Origin: Clostridia bacterium
GTDB lineage: Bacteria > Bacillota > Clostridia > Oscillospirales > Butyricicoccaceae
Assembly: GCA_021205365.1 (NCBI GenBank)
Contig: JAJPXP010000010.1
Span: 116,880 to 180,879 of the forward strand
DNA: 64,000 nt
Direction: 5' to 3'
Shown: one piece after another, positions 17,044-26,232 of the stretch
Layout of the letters: every line of letters begins with the position of its first letter
How positions within the stretch are numbered: the stretch's first letter is position 1
Program-made: the position numbers and the translations under genes
The notes under the pieces: generated by a model
What the model saw: the letters and a program-made list of their open reading frames with translations, nothing else
Database searches by the model: none
Told to the model about the DNA's origin: nothing

Positions 17044-17636
17044 TGCAGAATCCTCCGGATGATGGTATACAGCAGCGGTTTCATATTGTCAATCGTATCC
17101 GGCCGCTGTTCGATAATGCTAGTATAGCAAACCGTGCCGCATAGTTCAACAATCATATAGATAATGTTAAACAGCTCCTGTGGATTGTGAACATCCTTGA
17201 GGGAGGCATCGTGCAGGCGCATGGTAATTGCCTGCCACAGCGGGTCATCGGCATGCTCGATTGTAAGGCTGTGCTCCAACAGCGGCCAGGAGAAATTGCG
17301 CCGGATCAGGCGCAGTACATCGGTATGCTCGGTAAAATAGGTAATAATCCAGTCGGCAAAAATGATAACGTTTTCAGAAAAATCGTCTGTACGATGCTTT
17401 TCCGTGTAATCATATGCCTGCTGGATGATACGGTAGCTGATCTGATACAAAAGCTGCTCCAGAAGCTCATCCTTATCTTTGAAATACAGATAAAAGGTTC
17501 CCTTGGCTACCTGGGCAAGCTCTGCAATTTCACTGATGCTGGTTTTGGAAATGCCTTTTTTCAGAAACAGGATACGGGCTGCCTGCAGCAGGCTTTTCTT
17601 TTTTGCCTCTTTTTTCAGATCCATGTTTTCGCTCAT
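17040..17636 (-). CDS. TetR/AcrR-family transcriptional repressor
   Basis: This 198-residue regulator has an N-terminal helix-turn-helix. SLLQAARILFLKKGISKTSISEIAELAQVAKGTFYLYF-type sequence, cut short here, spans residues 14-55 and is the standard TetR fold. The all-helical C-terminal domain would bind an inducer. The gene is divergent from the MMPL exporter gene, and three near-identical palindromes lie between them, one over the exporter's -35. It most likely represses the exporter. GGGGAGG lies about 10 nt before the ATG at 17636, and Met5 is a less likely alternative start. Confidence 0.9.
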   Translation of the reverse strand: MSENMDLKKEAKKKSLLQAARILFLKKGISKTSISEIAELAQVAKGTFYLYFKDKDELLEQLLYQISYRIIQQAYDYTEKHRTDDFSENVIIFADWIITYFTEHTDVLRLIRRNFSWPLLEHSLTIEHADDPLWQAITMRLHDASLKDVHNPQELFNIIYMIVELCGTVCYTSIIEQRPDTIDNMKPLLYTIIRRILQ

Positions 17637-17684
17637 AAGCGATTTTCCTCCCCAAAGTTCGCGGTGTCAATCGTGGTTGAATCC

Positions 17685-17713
17685 AGTATAGTCCACATAA
17701 AATTGTTTTGCAA
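17685..17713 (-). promoter_or_regulatory. Promoter of the tetR gene
   Basis: On the minus strand TTGCAA (17708-17713) and TATACT (complement of 17685-17690) have a 17-bp spacer. No palindrome overlaps it directly. The nearest is about 38 bp upstream. Confidence 0.65.
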
Positions 17714-17750
17714 GAATGGAAGCAGGAGGAAATGTAATTTTCGTAAAAAA

Positions 17751-17763
17751 TGACCAACCGTCA
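17751..17763. promoter_or_regulatory. TetR-type operator copy 1
   Basis: TGACCAACCGTCA is a partly conserved version of the palindrome found twice more downstream. It lies between the two divergent promoters. Confidence 0.5.
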
Positions 17764-17798
17764 GTTTCAATCAAAACGAAAAGTTAGCAGAGTGCATA

Positions 17799-17827
17799 TT
17801 GACCAATGGTCATTTTTGGGATATACT
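17799..17827 (+). promoter_or_regulatory. Promoter of the MMPL exporter gene
   Basis: TTGACC at 17799-17804 and TATACT at 17822-17827 have a 17-bp spacer. The -35 is embedded in operator copy 2, and operator copy 3 lies just downstream of the expected start point. Confidence 0.7.
17800..17812. promoter_or_regulatory. TetR-type operator copy 2
   Basis: TGACCAATGGTCA is a near-perfect palindrome (TGACC-N3-GGTCA) overlapping the exporter -35. Binding would block RNA polymerase. Confidence 0.7.
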
Positions 17828-17843
17828 AGGTACGCTATAAAAA

Positions 17844-17856
17844 TGACGAATGGTCA
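17844..17856. promoter_or_regulatory. TetR-type operator copy 3
   Basis: TGACGAATGGTCA differs from copy 2 at one position. It lies about 20 bp downstream of the -10, suited to roadblock or cooperative repression. Confidence 0.65.
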
Positions 17857-17916
17857 TTTTGGTGAAATCCGGCGAAAAAATGCCGGAAATCTCAGTGAAA
17901 GGGGAGTTCGTGCGTT

Positions 17917-20037
17917 ATGGAGCGTATGGCTCGATTTGTAGTCAAGCACCGCGGATTTGTGCTGGCGGTAGCAACTGCGTTGCTGATTGTGTCGGTTTTA
18001 GGCTATATAGGCACACGTATCAATTATGACATCCTGAGTTATCTGCCATCGGATCTGGAGTCGATGGAAGGCGAACAGCTGTTGGAGAATGACTTCAACA
18101 TAGCATCCACTGCGATCCTGACGGTTGAGGGGATGAACAGTTCCGATCTGACTGATATGGAGGAGGAACTCCGGGAAATAGAGGGCGTAAATGCTGTTTT
18201 CGGCATCAATGATGTTTTGGATGCTGGAGTACCGAAGGATATTCTGCCGGAAGATGCACAGGAAATGCTTTATGGCAAGCATGATTCCACCATGCTGATT
18301 GTGCGGTTCGAGGAATCCAGTGCATCCGATTCGACCATGAATGCCATTGTCCAGATCAAGAAGACGATGCGCAAGGACTGTTTCCTTGGAGGTATGTCGG
18401 CGATTCTGGAGGATACCAAGGAGCTGGTTGTGCAGGAGCTTCCGAAGTATGTGGTCTGCGCAGTTGCATTCAGCCTGATTGTGCTGTTCCTGTTCCTGGA
18501 GAACACAGCCGTGCCGCTGATCTTTATGCTGGGCGTGTTGTTCCCGGTTGTGTATAATTTCGGCAGTAATATTTTCCTCGGGGAGATTTCCTATATTACA
18601 CAGGCGCTGGCAGCCGTACTGCAGCTGGGCGTTACGATGGACTTCAGTATTTTCCTGCTGCACCGTTACCAGGAGGAAAAAGCGGATAAACCAAATGATG
18701 AAGCCATGGTTTCCGCCATTTGCAAAACGAGTACATCCATCCTGTCGTCTTCCCTGACTACCATTGCCGGATTCCTGGCTATGTGTACCATGTCGCTGAC
18801 GCTGGGTGCGGACATCGGCATTGTCATGGCAAAGGGCGTTGCGCTTGGCGTACTGAGCACGCTGATTATCCTGCCTGCGCTGATTATGTATTTCGATAAA
18901 TGGATTGAAAAGAGCAAGCATCCGGTCCTGATTCCGCATATGGGCGGCGTGGCAAGATTCGTCACCAGACATCCGAAATCCATCCTTACAGCGTTTGTGA
19001 TTGTTGCGTTGCTTTTCTTCCGTGCACAGGGGCTGACCAATGTATATTATACGTTGACAGACAGCCTGCCGCAGGATTTGACGGGTATTGCCGGTACGAA
19101 CCGGCTGAGTGATGATTTCGGTATGCCGAGTTATCATTTTGTCGTCGTCAGTGATGAGCTGGATAACAGCCAGATGAAGAGCCTGGCAAATGAGCTGGAT
19201 GAGGTAGAAGGCGTCAAGGCGTCGCTGTGTTACGAGAAATTTATCGGCGCAGGCATCCCGCAGAGTGCGATTCCGGAAAGCATCAGTGAGCTGTTCCACG
19301 CGGGTGATCATAAAATGATGATGATTACCACGGAATACAAGCCCGGTACGGATGAAATGAATGCGCAGGTTGACGCGATGAATAAAATCATCAAGAGCTA
19401 TGATAAGGACGGACTGCTGACCGGTGAAGGCGCCATGACCAAGGACTTGATTGTCACATCGGACCATGACTTCAATGCAACCTCTGTCACCTCTATTGCT
19501 GCGGTATTTATCATTATCTTGATTACATTCCGTTCCATTTCGGTCCCGGCCCTGCTGGTTCTGGCAATCGAGGGCGCAATTATGGTCAATCTTGGCATCC
19601 CGTATTTTACAGGCACCACGATCCCGTTTATTGCAAGCATCGTGCTTGGCACCATTCAGCTTGGTGCCACCGTTGACTATGCAATTTTGATGACAACCCG
19701 TTTCCGTGAAGAACGCAACAACGGTTTGAGGCCGAAGGAGTCTGCGGCAGTTGCCATTGAGACGTGTGCGCCGAGTATCATTACCAGCGGCCTGACCTTC
19801 TTTGCCGCAACTGTCGGTCTGAACTTTGTATCAAGAATTGACCTGATCCGCAGCCTGTGTATGCTCATTAGCCGCGGCGCGATTATTTCCATGCTGGTTA
19901 TCTTATTGGTTCTGCCGGCGATGCTGATTCTGTTTACGCCTGTGGTCGAAAAAACAACATATCACTGGCTGGAACGTTCTGAGGACACAGAAAAACGGAC
20001 ACATCACAGGCTGAAGCATTTCAAGGAGCGTGTTTAA
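17917..20037 (+). CDS. MMPL/RND-family membrane transporter
   Basis: The 706-residue protein has the internal duplication of RND transporters. Each half has one helix, an extracytoplasmic loop of about 150 residues and five helices. Loop sequence DILSYLPSDLES is typical of MMPL proteins. Each half carries the membrane Asp motif (TMDFSIFLLHRYQEE and TVDYAILMTTRFREE) expected for proton-coupled RND transport. An AAAGGGGAG site precedes the ATG at 17917. The following gene starts two bases after this stop. The TetR control and XXXLXXG partner suggest drug, lipid or toxic-metabolite export. The substrate is unknown. Confidence 0.9.
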   Translation: MERMARFVVKHRGFVLAVATALLIVSVLGYIGTRINYDILSYLPSDLESMEGEQLLENDFNIASTAILTVEGMNSSDLTDMEEELREIEGVNAVFGINDVLDAGVPKDILPEDAQEMLYGKHDSTMLIVRFEESSASDSTMNAIVQIKKTMRKDCFLGGMSAILEDTKELVVQELPKYVVCAVAFSLIVLFLFLENTAVPLIFMLGVLFPVVYNFGSNIFLGEISYITQALAAVLQLGVTMDFSIFLLHRYQEEKADKPNDEAMVSAICKTSTSILSSSLTTIAGFLAMCTMSLTLGADIGIVMAKGVALGVLSTLIILPALIMYFDKWIEKSKHPVLIPHMGGVARFVTRHPKSILTAFVIVALLFFRAQGLTNVYYTLTDSLPQDLTGIAGTNRLSDDFGMPSYHFVVVSDELDNSQMKSLANELDEVEGVKASLCYEKFIGAGIPQSAIPESISELFHAGDHKMMMITTEYKPGTDEMNAQVDAMNKIIKSYDKDGLLTGEGAMTKDLIVTSDHDFNATSVTSIAAVFIIILITFRSISVPALLVLAIEGAIMVNLGIPYFTGTTIPFIASIVLGTIQLGATVDYAILMTTRFREERNNGLRPKESAAVAIETCAPSIITSGLTFFAATVGLNFVSRIDLIRSLCMLISRGAIISMLVILLVLPAMLILFTPVVEKTTYHWLERSEDTEKRTHHRLKHFKERV

Positions 20038-20038
20038 C

Positions 20039-22453
20039 ATGAAAAAATCTTATAAAGTAACAGCAGGGGTGCTGAGCGCCCTGATTGCCTGCGGCGCCCT
20101 GACGCCAGCTATGGCAGCTTCTATAAAAAAGGATGAAACCGTATACGCAACCCTGCAGCCGGATGGCTCTGTGGAGCACCAGACTGTCAGTGACTGGCTG
20201 CATTCCGATAAGGGATTAACCAATTTTGCCGATGTCAGCAATCTGGAGGATATTGTCAATCTGAAGGGCGATGAAATGCCGCAGCAGAACGGCACGGCGC
20301 TGACATGGAACGTCAACGGCAATGATGTATATTATCAGGGCACTTCCACCGCTGAAATGCCGGTACAGGCTTCCATTACCTATACACTGGATGGCAAGGA
20401 GGTAGATGCTTCCGAGCTGGAAGGTGCAAGCGGTCATCTGGTGATTCATGTGGCACTGAAAAATACCGAAACCAAACAGGTCACTGTTGACGGCAAGAGC
20501 TACACCATCTGCAGGCCATACTTTACAGTCATCGGTACGATGCTGTCCGCGGACAACTTTTCTAATATTCAGGCGGAAAACGGCAAGGTCGAAACCGACA
20601 GCGATAACCAGATCGTCGGATTTCTGGCGATGCCGGGTATGAAGGATACCTATGGAGACCTGCTGGGTGACGATTTTTCTGACCTGACGGATATGATGCT
20701 GGATGAGGTTTCCATCGAATGTGATATGACAGACGGCGAAATGCCGACGCTGTATTTTGCCTGTGCGGGCAATTTGAATGATCTGGATGCAGACGATTTG
20801 GATTTGGATGACAGCTTTGATGACCTGGATGAGCTGAAGGATGCAACCCAGCAGCTGATTGACGGCGCAGAGGAGCTGGCCGACGGTTGTGCAACGCTGG
20901 ATGAAAAGCTCGGTGAACTGTCTTCCAGCTATGTCACCTTCCATGATGGTATCATCGATGCCACCTCTGGCGCAGGTCTGTTGGATAATGGCGCCGCACA
21001 GCTGGCATCTGGTATGAGCACCCTGTCTCTGGGTGCAGGTGATCTTGCTTCCGGTGTCGGTCAGCTTGCAGCGGGCGCTTCTTCCCTGGCTTCAGGTGCA
21101 AATACCGTGAATGAGGGTGCCAATTCCCTGAAGTCCGGCGCATCGGATGTCAATGACGGCGCATCGTCGCTGTCCAAGGGATTGAACACCTTAAATGGAA
21201 ATTCAGAAAATTTATCTAAGGGTGCACAGCAGCTGGTAGACGGTTTGAATCAGCTGGGGGCTGCGCTGGGTGCAGAGGGAGATGCAGCAGAACTGGTAAG
21301 CGGTTCAGCTGAGATGCAGTCCAGTCTGAATAAACTGGCAGCAGGCATGGATACGGTGACGGAATCTCTCAACAGTGCAGATATCAGCGGCGCGACTGCG
21401 GCGCTGGATTCTATCCAGTCTGGTGCACAGACCTTGGAATCTACCTTGAATACACTGGCAGGCAAGTCCGGTGTTTCTCTCACCGACAGTGAAAAAGCTG
21501 CACTGATGCAGATGGAAGGCGGTTCGGAAATCCTGACAAAATTTGAAACAAACCGCCAGACAGTAGACGGTATGGCAGCTACATGCAGCCAGCTTGCAGC
21601 AGGTGCAGGCAAAATTGCTGATGGTGCCGCTGCCATGAAGTCTGAGCTGTCCGGTCTGACACAGAGCATGTCGAGCCTGAATGCCGGCCTGTCTCAGATT
21701 GACGCGGGCATGAATCAGGCGGCATCCAGCTATAAGCAGATTGACGGCGGCATCAATACACTGGTTCAGACATTGGGCGGTGCGACAACAAAGCTGGAGG
21801 AAGGCGCTGTTTCGCTGAATAATGGTATCGCAGCATATACACAGGGTGTCAGTTCCGCAGCATCCGGTGCAGCATCGCTTGCCTCCGGCGCGAAAACCCT
21901 GTATGGCGGCGCAGCACAGCTGGCAGATGGCACCGGAACGCTGGCATCTGGCGCAGAAACCCTTTCCGGCGGAATCGATACGCTGAACGGCAAGGTGCCG
22001 GAACTGACCAGCGGTGTCAGCCAGCTGGATGATGGCGCAGCGTCACTGGCATCCGGCGCAGATGATCTGTCTGCTGGTATGAAAACATTGAAATCCGCAA
22101 GTGCACAGGTTCTGAGTGCAATCGAGCAGTTTGATGCAGCGGGGACACAGCTGGCAAATGGTGCAGGTGAGCTGAGTGACGGCATTGTACAATACAATGA
22201 GGAGGGCATCAGCCAGATTACAGAAAATGAAACCCTGACCAATCTGCGTACAGCCTCCAAGCTGCTGGATAAGCAGCGTGCCTTTGCACAGGAAGCAACC
22301 TGCTATTCCGGTGCTCCGGCTTCTGCAACAGAGACAACAACCAAATTTATTATGCGTACAGATATTGTAGAAGAGAAGGACACGGAAGAGACAGAGGAAA
22401 CAGAAGCAGTTAAGAGTGAGTCACTGTGGGACCGCATTAAGGGCCTGTTCTAA
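20039..22453 (+). CDS. Secreted XXXLXXG heptad-repeat protein, YhgE-like partner of the MMPL exporter
   Basis: The 804-residue protein has a signal peptide (KKSYKV, hydrophobic core, cleavage near PAMA-AS) and a globular N-terminal region to about 245. An acidic linker follows (DLDADDLDLDDSFDDLDEL). Residues about 265-730 then repeat the heptad X-X-X-L-X-X-G (QLASGMS, QLAAGASSLASGA, SLASGADDLSAGM), a pattern known as xxxLxxG_by4. The C-terminus is acidic, ending WDRIKGLF. The repeats should form a long extracytoplasmic helical rod. The ATG at 20039 is 10 nt after AAGGAG, while an in-frame GTG at 20030 is too close. It forms an operon with the MMPL gene. A scaffold or periplasm-like adaptor role is inferred. 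Confidence 0.85.
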   Translation: MKKSYKVTAGVLSALIACGALTPAMAASIKKDETVYATLQPDGSVEHQTVSDWLHSDKGLTNFADVSNLEDIVNLKGDEMPQQNGTALTWNVNGNDVYYQGTSTAEMPVQASITYTLDGKEVDASELEGASGHLVIHVALKNTETKQVTVDGKSYTICRPYFTVIGTMLSADNFSNIQAENGKVETDSDNQIVGFLAMPGMKDTYGDLLGDDFSDLTDMMLDEVSIECDMTDGEMPTLYFACAGNLNDLDADDLDLDDSFDDLDELKDATQQLIDGAEELADGCATLDEKLGELSSSYVTFHDGIIDATSGAGLLDNGAAQLASGMSTLSLGAGDLASGVGQLAAGASSLASGANTVNEGANSLKSGASDVNDGASSLSKGLNTLNGNSENLSKGAQQLVDGLNQLGAALGAEGDAAELVSGSAEMQSSLNKLAAGMDTVTESLNSADISGATAALDSIQSGAQTLESTLNTLAGKSGVSLTDSEKAALMQMEGGSEILTKFETNRQTVDGMAATCSQLAAGAGKIADGAAAMKSELSGLTQSMSSLNAGLSQIDAGMNQAASSYKQIDGGINTLVQTLGGATTKLEEGAVSLNNGIAAYTQGVSSAASGAASLASGAKTLYGGAAQLADGTGTLASGAETLSGGIDTLNGKVPELTSGVSQLDDGAASLASGADDLSAGMKTLKSASAQVLSAIEQFDAAGTQLANGAGELSDGIVQYNEEGISQITENETLTNLRTASKLLDKQRAFAQEATCYSGAPASATETTTKFIMRTDIVEEKDTEETEETEAVKSESLWDRIKGLF

Positions 22454-22468
22454 TAAAATAATGACAGA

Positions 22469-22495
22469 GGGGACGCTTTCGGGCGTCCCCTTTTT
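22469..22495 (+). terminator. Terminator of the MMPL operon
   Basis: GGGGACGC at 22469-22476 pairs with GCGTCCCC at 22483-22490, followed by TTTTT. Confidence 0.85.
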
Positions 22496-22508
22496 GATAA
22501 AACAAGCA

Positions 22509-22537
22509 TTGAAAAGATTGTATAAAGGGATTATAAT
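22509..22537 (+). promoter_or_regulatory. Promoter of the surface-polymer module
   Basis: TTGAAA at 22509-22514 and TATAAT at 22532-22537 have a 17-bp spacer, 31 bp before the GT2 start codon. Confidence 0.75.
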
Positions 22538-22568
22538 AACCCCATATTGAGAATTGAGGAGCAGCGAA

Positions 22569-23552
22569 ATGAAATTCAGTGTAGTGATCCCTGTATATAA
22601 TGTGGAGGAATATCTGGAAAAATGTGTGCAATCCGTGTTGGCACAGCATTGTGATGACTATGAAATGATCCTTGTGGACGACGGCTCCACCGATGGCAGT
22701 GGTGCGCTGTGTGATAGCCTTGCCGCACGCAGGCCGGAATGCATTCGTGTCATCCACAAGCCCAATGGCGGGCTGGGCGATGCCAGAAATGTAGGTCTGG
22801 AACATGCACAGGGCGATTATATTGTATTTATCGACAGCGATGACTACATTGATGAGACAATGCTGCAGGAACTGTCGGAACAGGTGGATAAAACCCATGC
22901 AGATATTATTACCTTCGGCTTCCGCACCGATAATAATGGCGATACCTCTGCTATGTTTCTTGACCCGCTGCCGGAAAACTGCATTTTCACACTGGAAAGT
23001 ATGCCGCAGCTGCTGCTGGCGCTGCCAAATGCATGGAACCGCATCTATACGAGAAAGCTGTTTATGCAGACAGGTATCCGGTATCCGGGGCGTGTCTGGT
23101 ATGAGGATATCCGTACCACGACCAAGCTGTTTGCAAAAGCGGAAAGTGTCGTTTGCGTACAGCGGCCCTATTATTATTACGTTGTCCGGGAAAATTCCAT
23201 TACCCGCAACAAGAATATTGCACGAAATCATGAAATTGTGGATGCGTTTGATGATCTGCTGGACTGGTATAAACGCAATGGATTGTTTGAAAAATATCGG
23301 GATGAGCTGTGCCGCCTGGCAATTGACCATTTGTTCCTTGCGGCCTCAGTCCGCGTGCTGATGGCAGACCCGAAGCATCCGCTGCTGAAGGAATTTAACC
23401 GGTATATGTACCGGTATTTCCCGAATTTTGAAACCAACCGTTATATTTCGCAATTGCCAAAAGCAAAGAAGCTGGCGTTTGATCTGCTGCGGAAGAAGCA
23501 GTACCGCCTGCTTCGTATGCTGTTTCTGGCAAAGGACAAGCTGGCAAAATAA
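22569..23552 (+). CDS. Family-2 glycosyltransferase
   Basis: The 327-residue GT-A enzyme transfers a sugar from a nucleotide donor at the membrane's inner face. The N-terminus has SVVIPVYNVEEYLEKCVQSV, the nucleotide-binding VDDGSTDGS and NGGLGDARNVGL, and the metal-binding DSDDYID (DxD type). The acceptor and donor sugars cannot be read from sequence. The frame opens at TTG 22554, but AGGAG at 22557-22561 is 7 nt before ATG 22569, so that start is used. It leads a three-gene set with a flippase and a CDP-glycerol-type transferase, pointing to a cell-wall polymer or exopolysaccharide. Confidence 0.9.
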   Translation: MKFSVVIPVYNVEEYLEKCVQSVLAQHCDDYEMILVDDGSTDGSGALCDSLAARRPECIRVIHKPNGGLGDARNVGLEHAQGDYIVFIDSDDYIDETMLQELSEQVDKTHADIITFGFRTDNNGDTSAMFLDPLPENCIFTLESMPQLLLALPNAWNRIYTRKLFMQTGIRYPGRVWYEDIRTTTKLFAKAESVVCVQRPYYYYVVRENSITRNKNIARNHEIVDAFDDLLDWYKRNGLFEKYRDELCRLAIDHLFLAASVRVLMADPKHPLLKEFNRYMYRYFPNFETNRYISQLPKAKKLAFDLLRKKQYRLLRMLFLAKDKLAK

Positions 23553-23576
23553 GAGAAGCAAGAAAGGATTTATGCT

Positions 23577-24854
23577 TTGAAACTCAATCGAAATGCGCTC
23601 AGTTCCCAAAAGGGCGTTTTGTTAAAAAATACAATCATGCTGTATATCATGCAGTTCTCAACGTATTTGCTGAGCTTCATTGTTGTACCGTATGAAACCC
23701 GCGTGCTCGGTGAGACCTATTTTGGCAAGCTGGGCGTTGCAACGGCAATTATGGTATATTTTCAGCTGGTGATTGATTTTGGATTTATTCTCAGTGCGAC
23801 AGAAGAGGTTTCACGTCACCGGGAAGATAAGACCAGAATTTCCAAAATCCTCACCTCAGTGACGATTGATAAGCTGTTTCTGACGTTGGGCTCGGTTGTT
23901 GTCCTTATCGTGCTGTGTGAGATTTTTCCGGCATGGCATGAGGACAGGACGTTTTACATGCTCTTTCTCATTGCGACAGCGATCAATTCCCTGATGCCGG
24001 ACTATCTGTATCGTGGTCTGGAACAGATGACAGCGATTACCGTACGTACCGTCGCAATCAAAGCATTTTTTACGGTAATGATTGTCATTCTGCTGAAAAA
24101 GCCAGAGCAGTATTGTATTATCCCGGTTCTGAATATCATCGGTTACACCGTTGCGCTGCTATGCGTATACTGGCATTTGTACCGCAGATTGCACATTACA
24201 TTTGTCAAATGCAGCCTGAAGGAGATATGGTCAAGATTTTACCGTTCGAGTACCTTCTTCTATTCCCGCATCGCAACTTCGGTATATACTGCTAGTAATA
24301 CCGTTATCTTGAGCCTGATTCCTGCAGGCTCTGGTATAGTCGGATATTATTCGCTTGCGGACAAGCTGGTGACGACAGCAAAAAGCGGTTTGTCCCCGAT
24401 TTCTGACAGTATGTATCCATATATGACCAAGAACAGGGATTTTAAGCTGGTCTGGAAAATTTTAAAAATTTTTATGCCGATTATTATCGGTGGCTGTGCA
24501 GTTGTATGTATCTTTGCCCGTCCGCTGTGTGAGATTGTGTTTGGCCCGGGCTATGGGAACGCTGCGCCGGTGCTGCGTGCCATGCTGCCGGTTATCATTG
24601 TCATTCTGCCGAGCTATATCCTCGGTTTCCCGACCCTCAGTGCAATGGGGCTATCGAAATATGCGAATTATTCCGTCGTGTTTGGTTCTGCATTGCATGT
24701 TTTCAATCTGGTGGTGCTGTATTTCACCGGCCATATGAACATGGTAACACTAGGCGCACTGGTATCGGTTGCAGAGATTGTAATTCTGCTCTTCCGTATC
24801 GTGGTCATTTGGCTGCATCGGGACTTATTAAATACGGGAAAGGAGGCATCATAA
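23577..24854 (+). CDS. Polysaccharide/oligosaccharide flippase (Wzx-like)
   Basis: The 425-residue protein has about 12 hydrophobic helices and matches the polysaccharide-biosynthesis flippase family. The N-terminal pattern (LLKNTIMLYIMQFSTYLLSFIVVPYETRVLG) is characteristic. It would move a lipid-linked oligosaccharide across the membrane. Translation starts at a TTG, with AAAGGA 8 nt upstream. A nearer ATG at 23573 is out of frame and stops at once. The gene follows the glycosyltransferase by 24 nt and precedes the glycerophosphotransferase by one base. Confidence 0.88.
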   Translation: MKLNRNALSSQKGVLLKNTIMLYIMQFSTYLLSFIVVPYETRVLGETYFGKLGVATAIMVYFQLVIDFGFILSATEEVSRHREDKTRISKILTSVTIDKLFLTLGSVVVLIVLCEIFPAWHEDRTFYMLFLIATAINSLMPDYLYRGLEQMTAITVRTVAIKAFFTVMIVILLKKPEQYCIIPVLNIIGYTVALLCVYWHLYRRLHITFVKCSLKEIWSRFYRSSTFFYSRIATSVYTASNTVILSLIPAGSGIVGYYSLADKLVTTAKSGLSPISDSMYPYMTKNRDFKLVWKILKIFMPIIIGGCAVVCIFARPLCEIVFGPGYGNAAPVLRAMLPVIIVILPSYILGFPTLSAMGLSKYANYSVVFGSALHVFNLVVLYFTGHMNMVTLGALVSVAEIVILLFRIVVIWLHRDLLNTGKEAS

Positions 24855-24855
24855 T

Positions 24856-26001
24856 ATGTCTGCCGGAAAGAAAATTCAAAAGGGCGTTGCATGGACGATG
24901 TATCGTGCATTACCGGTTCGAAAAAATAAAGTGGTATTTTCCAGCTTTTATGGCAGGGGAGCCTCCGATAATCCAAAAGCCGTTATCGACGCGCTGGCAA
25001 AGTGTCCGGAAAAGCTGGATATTGTCTGGCTCGCGAAGGATACGGCCCATGCGGGTGTGCCAGACAATGTCCGCGTGGTAGAATATGACACGCCCGCAGC
25101 CATCCGGGAGCTGTCCACGGCAAAGGTGTGGGTAGATAACTGCCGCAAGGGTGCACACCATAAGAAAAAAGGCCAGTATTATATGCAGACCTGGCATGGA
25201 TTTGCGTTGAAGCGGATTGAGCGAGATGTGGCAGATAAGCTGAATACACCGGAAAATGCGGCGTATGCGGAATACGCGAAGCGGGATTCCGCACAGATTG
25301 ATGCCATCATTTCCAACAGTACCTTTATGACCAAGATTTATCAGGAATCCTTTTGGTATCATGGTTCGGTTTTGGAGTATGGTTCCCCGCGGAATGATAT
25401 TTTGGTCAAGCCGCCTGCAGATGCAAAAAAACAGATTGCAGCCGCATTGCAGCTGCCGGAAAACTGCAATTTTGTGATATATGCACCAACCTTCCGGGCA
25501 GATCATTCGCTGGAAGCATATCAGCTGGATTATCATGCAGTATGTAAGGCGTGTGAGCAGCGCTTTGGCGGAAGATGGATTATGCTGGTTCGTTTGCATC
25601 CGAATATCATGCAGCTGGCAAAGGACTTGACATTCGACAAGCAGGTGACTTTTGATGCGACTGCGTTTGATGATATGCAGCTGCTGCTGTCGGCCTGTGA
25701 TGCTGTAATCACAGACTATTCCTCGTTGATGTTTGATTTTGCACTGACACGCCGTCCGTGTTTTCAGTTCGCAACAGATATTGACGATTATAAAAATGAC
25801 CGCAATTTCTATTTCCCGATTGATGAGACACCGTTTCCGCTGGCAAAATCCAATGCAGAGATGGTACAGAAGATTCTGGATTTTGATGAAACAGCATATC
25901 AGCAGGATTGGGATGTCTTTTATCAGAAAATGGGCTTTTGTGAGGATGGAAACGCTTCGCAGAGATGCGTTGAATGGATTTTGGATAAAATCAAAAAATA
26001 G
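24856..26001 (+). CDS. CDP-glycerol glycerophosphotransferase-family protein (TagB/TagF-like)
   Basis: This 381-residue transferase has the conserved elements of the Glyphos_transf family. These are VVFSSFYGRGASDNPKAV near the start, the catalytic His in MQTWHGFALKRIERD, and TDYSSLMFDFAL near 295 that binds the CDP moiety. Enzymes of this family add glycerol-phosphate or ribitol-phosphate units to teichoic-acid-like chains on the cytoplasmic membrane face. It lacks a separate N-terminal domain, so it is closer in size to TagB than to full TagF. GGGAAAGGAGG precedes the start. It is the last gene of the module and is followed by a terminator. Confidence 0.88.
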   Translation: MSAGKKIQKGVAWTMYRALPVRKNKVVFSSFYGRGASDNPKAVIDALAKCPEKLDIVWLAKDTAHAGVPDNVRVVEYDTPAAIRELSTAKVWVDNCRKGAHHKKKGQYYMQTWHGFALKRIERDVADKLNTPENAAYAEYAKRDSAQIDAIISNSTFMTKIYQESFWYHGSVLEYGSPRNDILVKPPADAKKQIAAALQLPENCNFVIYAPTFRADHSLEAYQLDYHAVCKACEQRFGGRWIMLVRLHPNIMQLAKDLTFDKQVTFDATAFDDMQLLLSACDAVITDYSSLMFDFALTRRPCFQFATDIDDYKNDRNFYFPIDETPFPLAKSNAEMVQKILDFDETAYQQDWDVFYQKMGFCEDGNASQRCVEWILDKIKK

Positions 26002-26007
26002 GATTTA

Positions 26008-26037
26008 CAGGCAGATGTGAAAGCATCTGCCTGTTTT
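26008..26037 (+). terminator. Terminator of the surface-polymer module
   Basis: CAGGCAGATG at 26008-26017 pairs with CATCTGCCTG at 26024-26033, followed by TTTTACT. Confidence 0.8.
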
Positions 26038-26232
26038 ACTGTCAGATGTCAGCTTACAGTTGGCTTGTTTCTGTGAGAGAACTGCTTTCGCTCCGAGCGT
26101 CATGGAGAGACCCTTCCGGCGGGTCTCTCCCCGACACCCCTCTCAGCCCTTCGTCTGATGTGGGCGGCCAAAGCTGCCGGACACCAAAAGCTTTGGCCGC
26201 CCTTGTTACTTTGGTGCACAGAGAGTGACAGT
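26038..26232. repeat. Possible palindromic element with short inverted ends
   Basis: ACTGTCA at 26038-26044 and TGACAGT at 26226-26232 are inverted ends of a 195-bp block. It contains two strong stems: GGAGAGACCC/GGGTCTCTCC (26104-26113/26121-26130) and GGGCGGCCAAAGC/GCTTTGGCCGCCC (26162-26174/26190-26202). No reading frame is convincing. It could be a MITE-like repeat or a structured RNA. Its copy number is unknown. Confidence 0.4.

Noticed and set aside
20960..22200. DNA-level repeats that could be mistaken for a CRISPR array or tandem repeat locus
   Set aside because: They encode the XXXLXXG heptads. The repeat unit varies in sequence and keeps the reading frame, with no spacer-repeat regularity.
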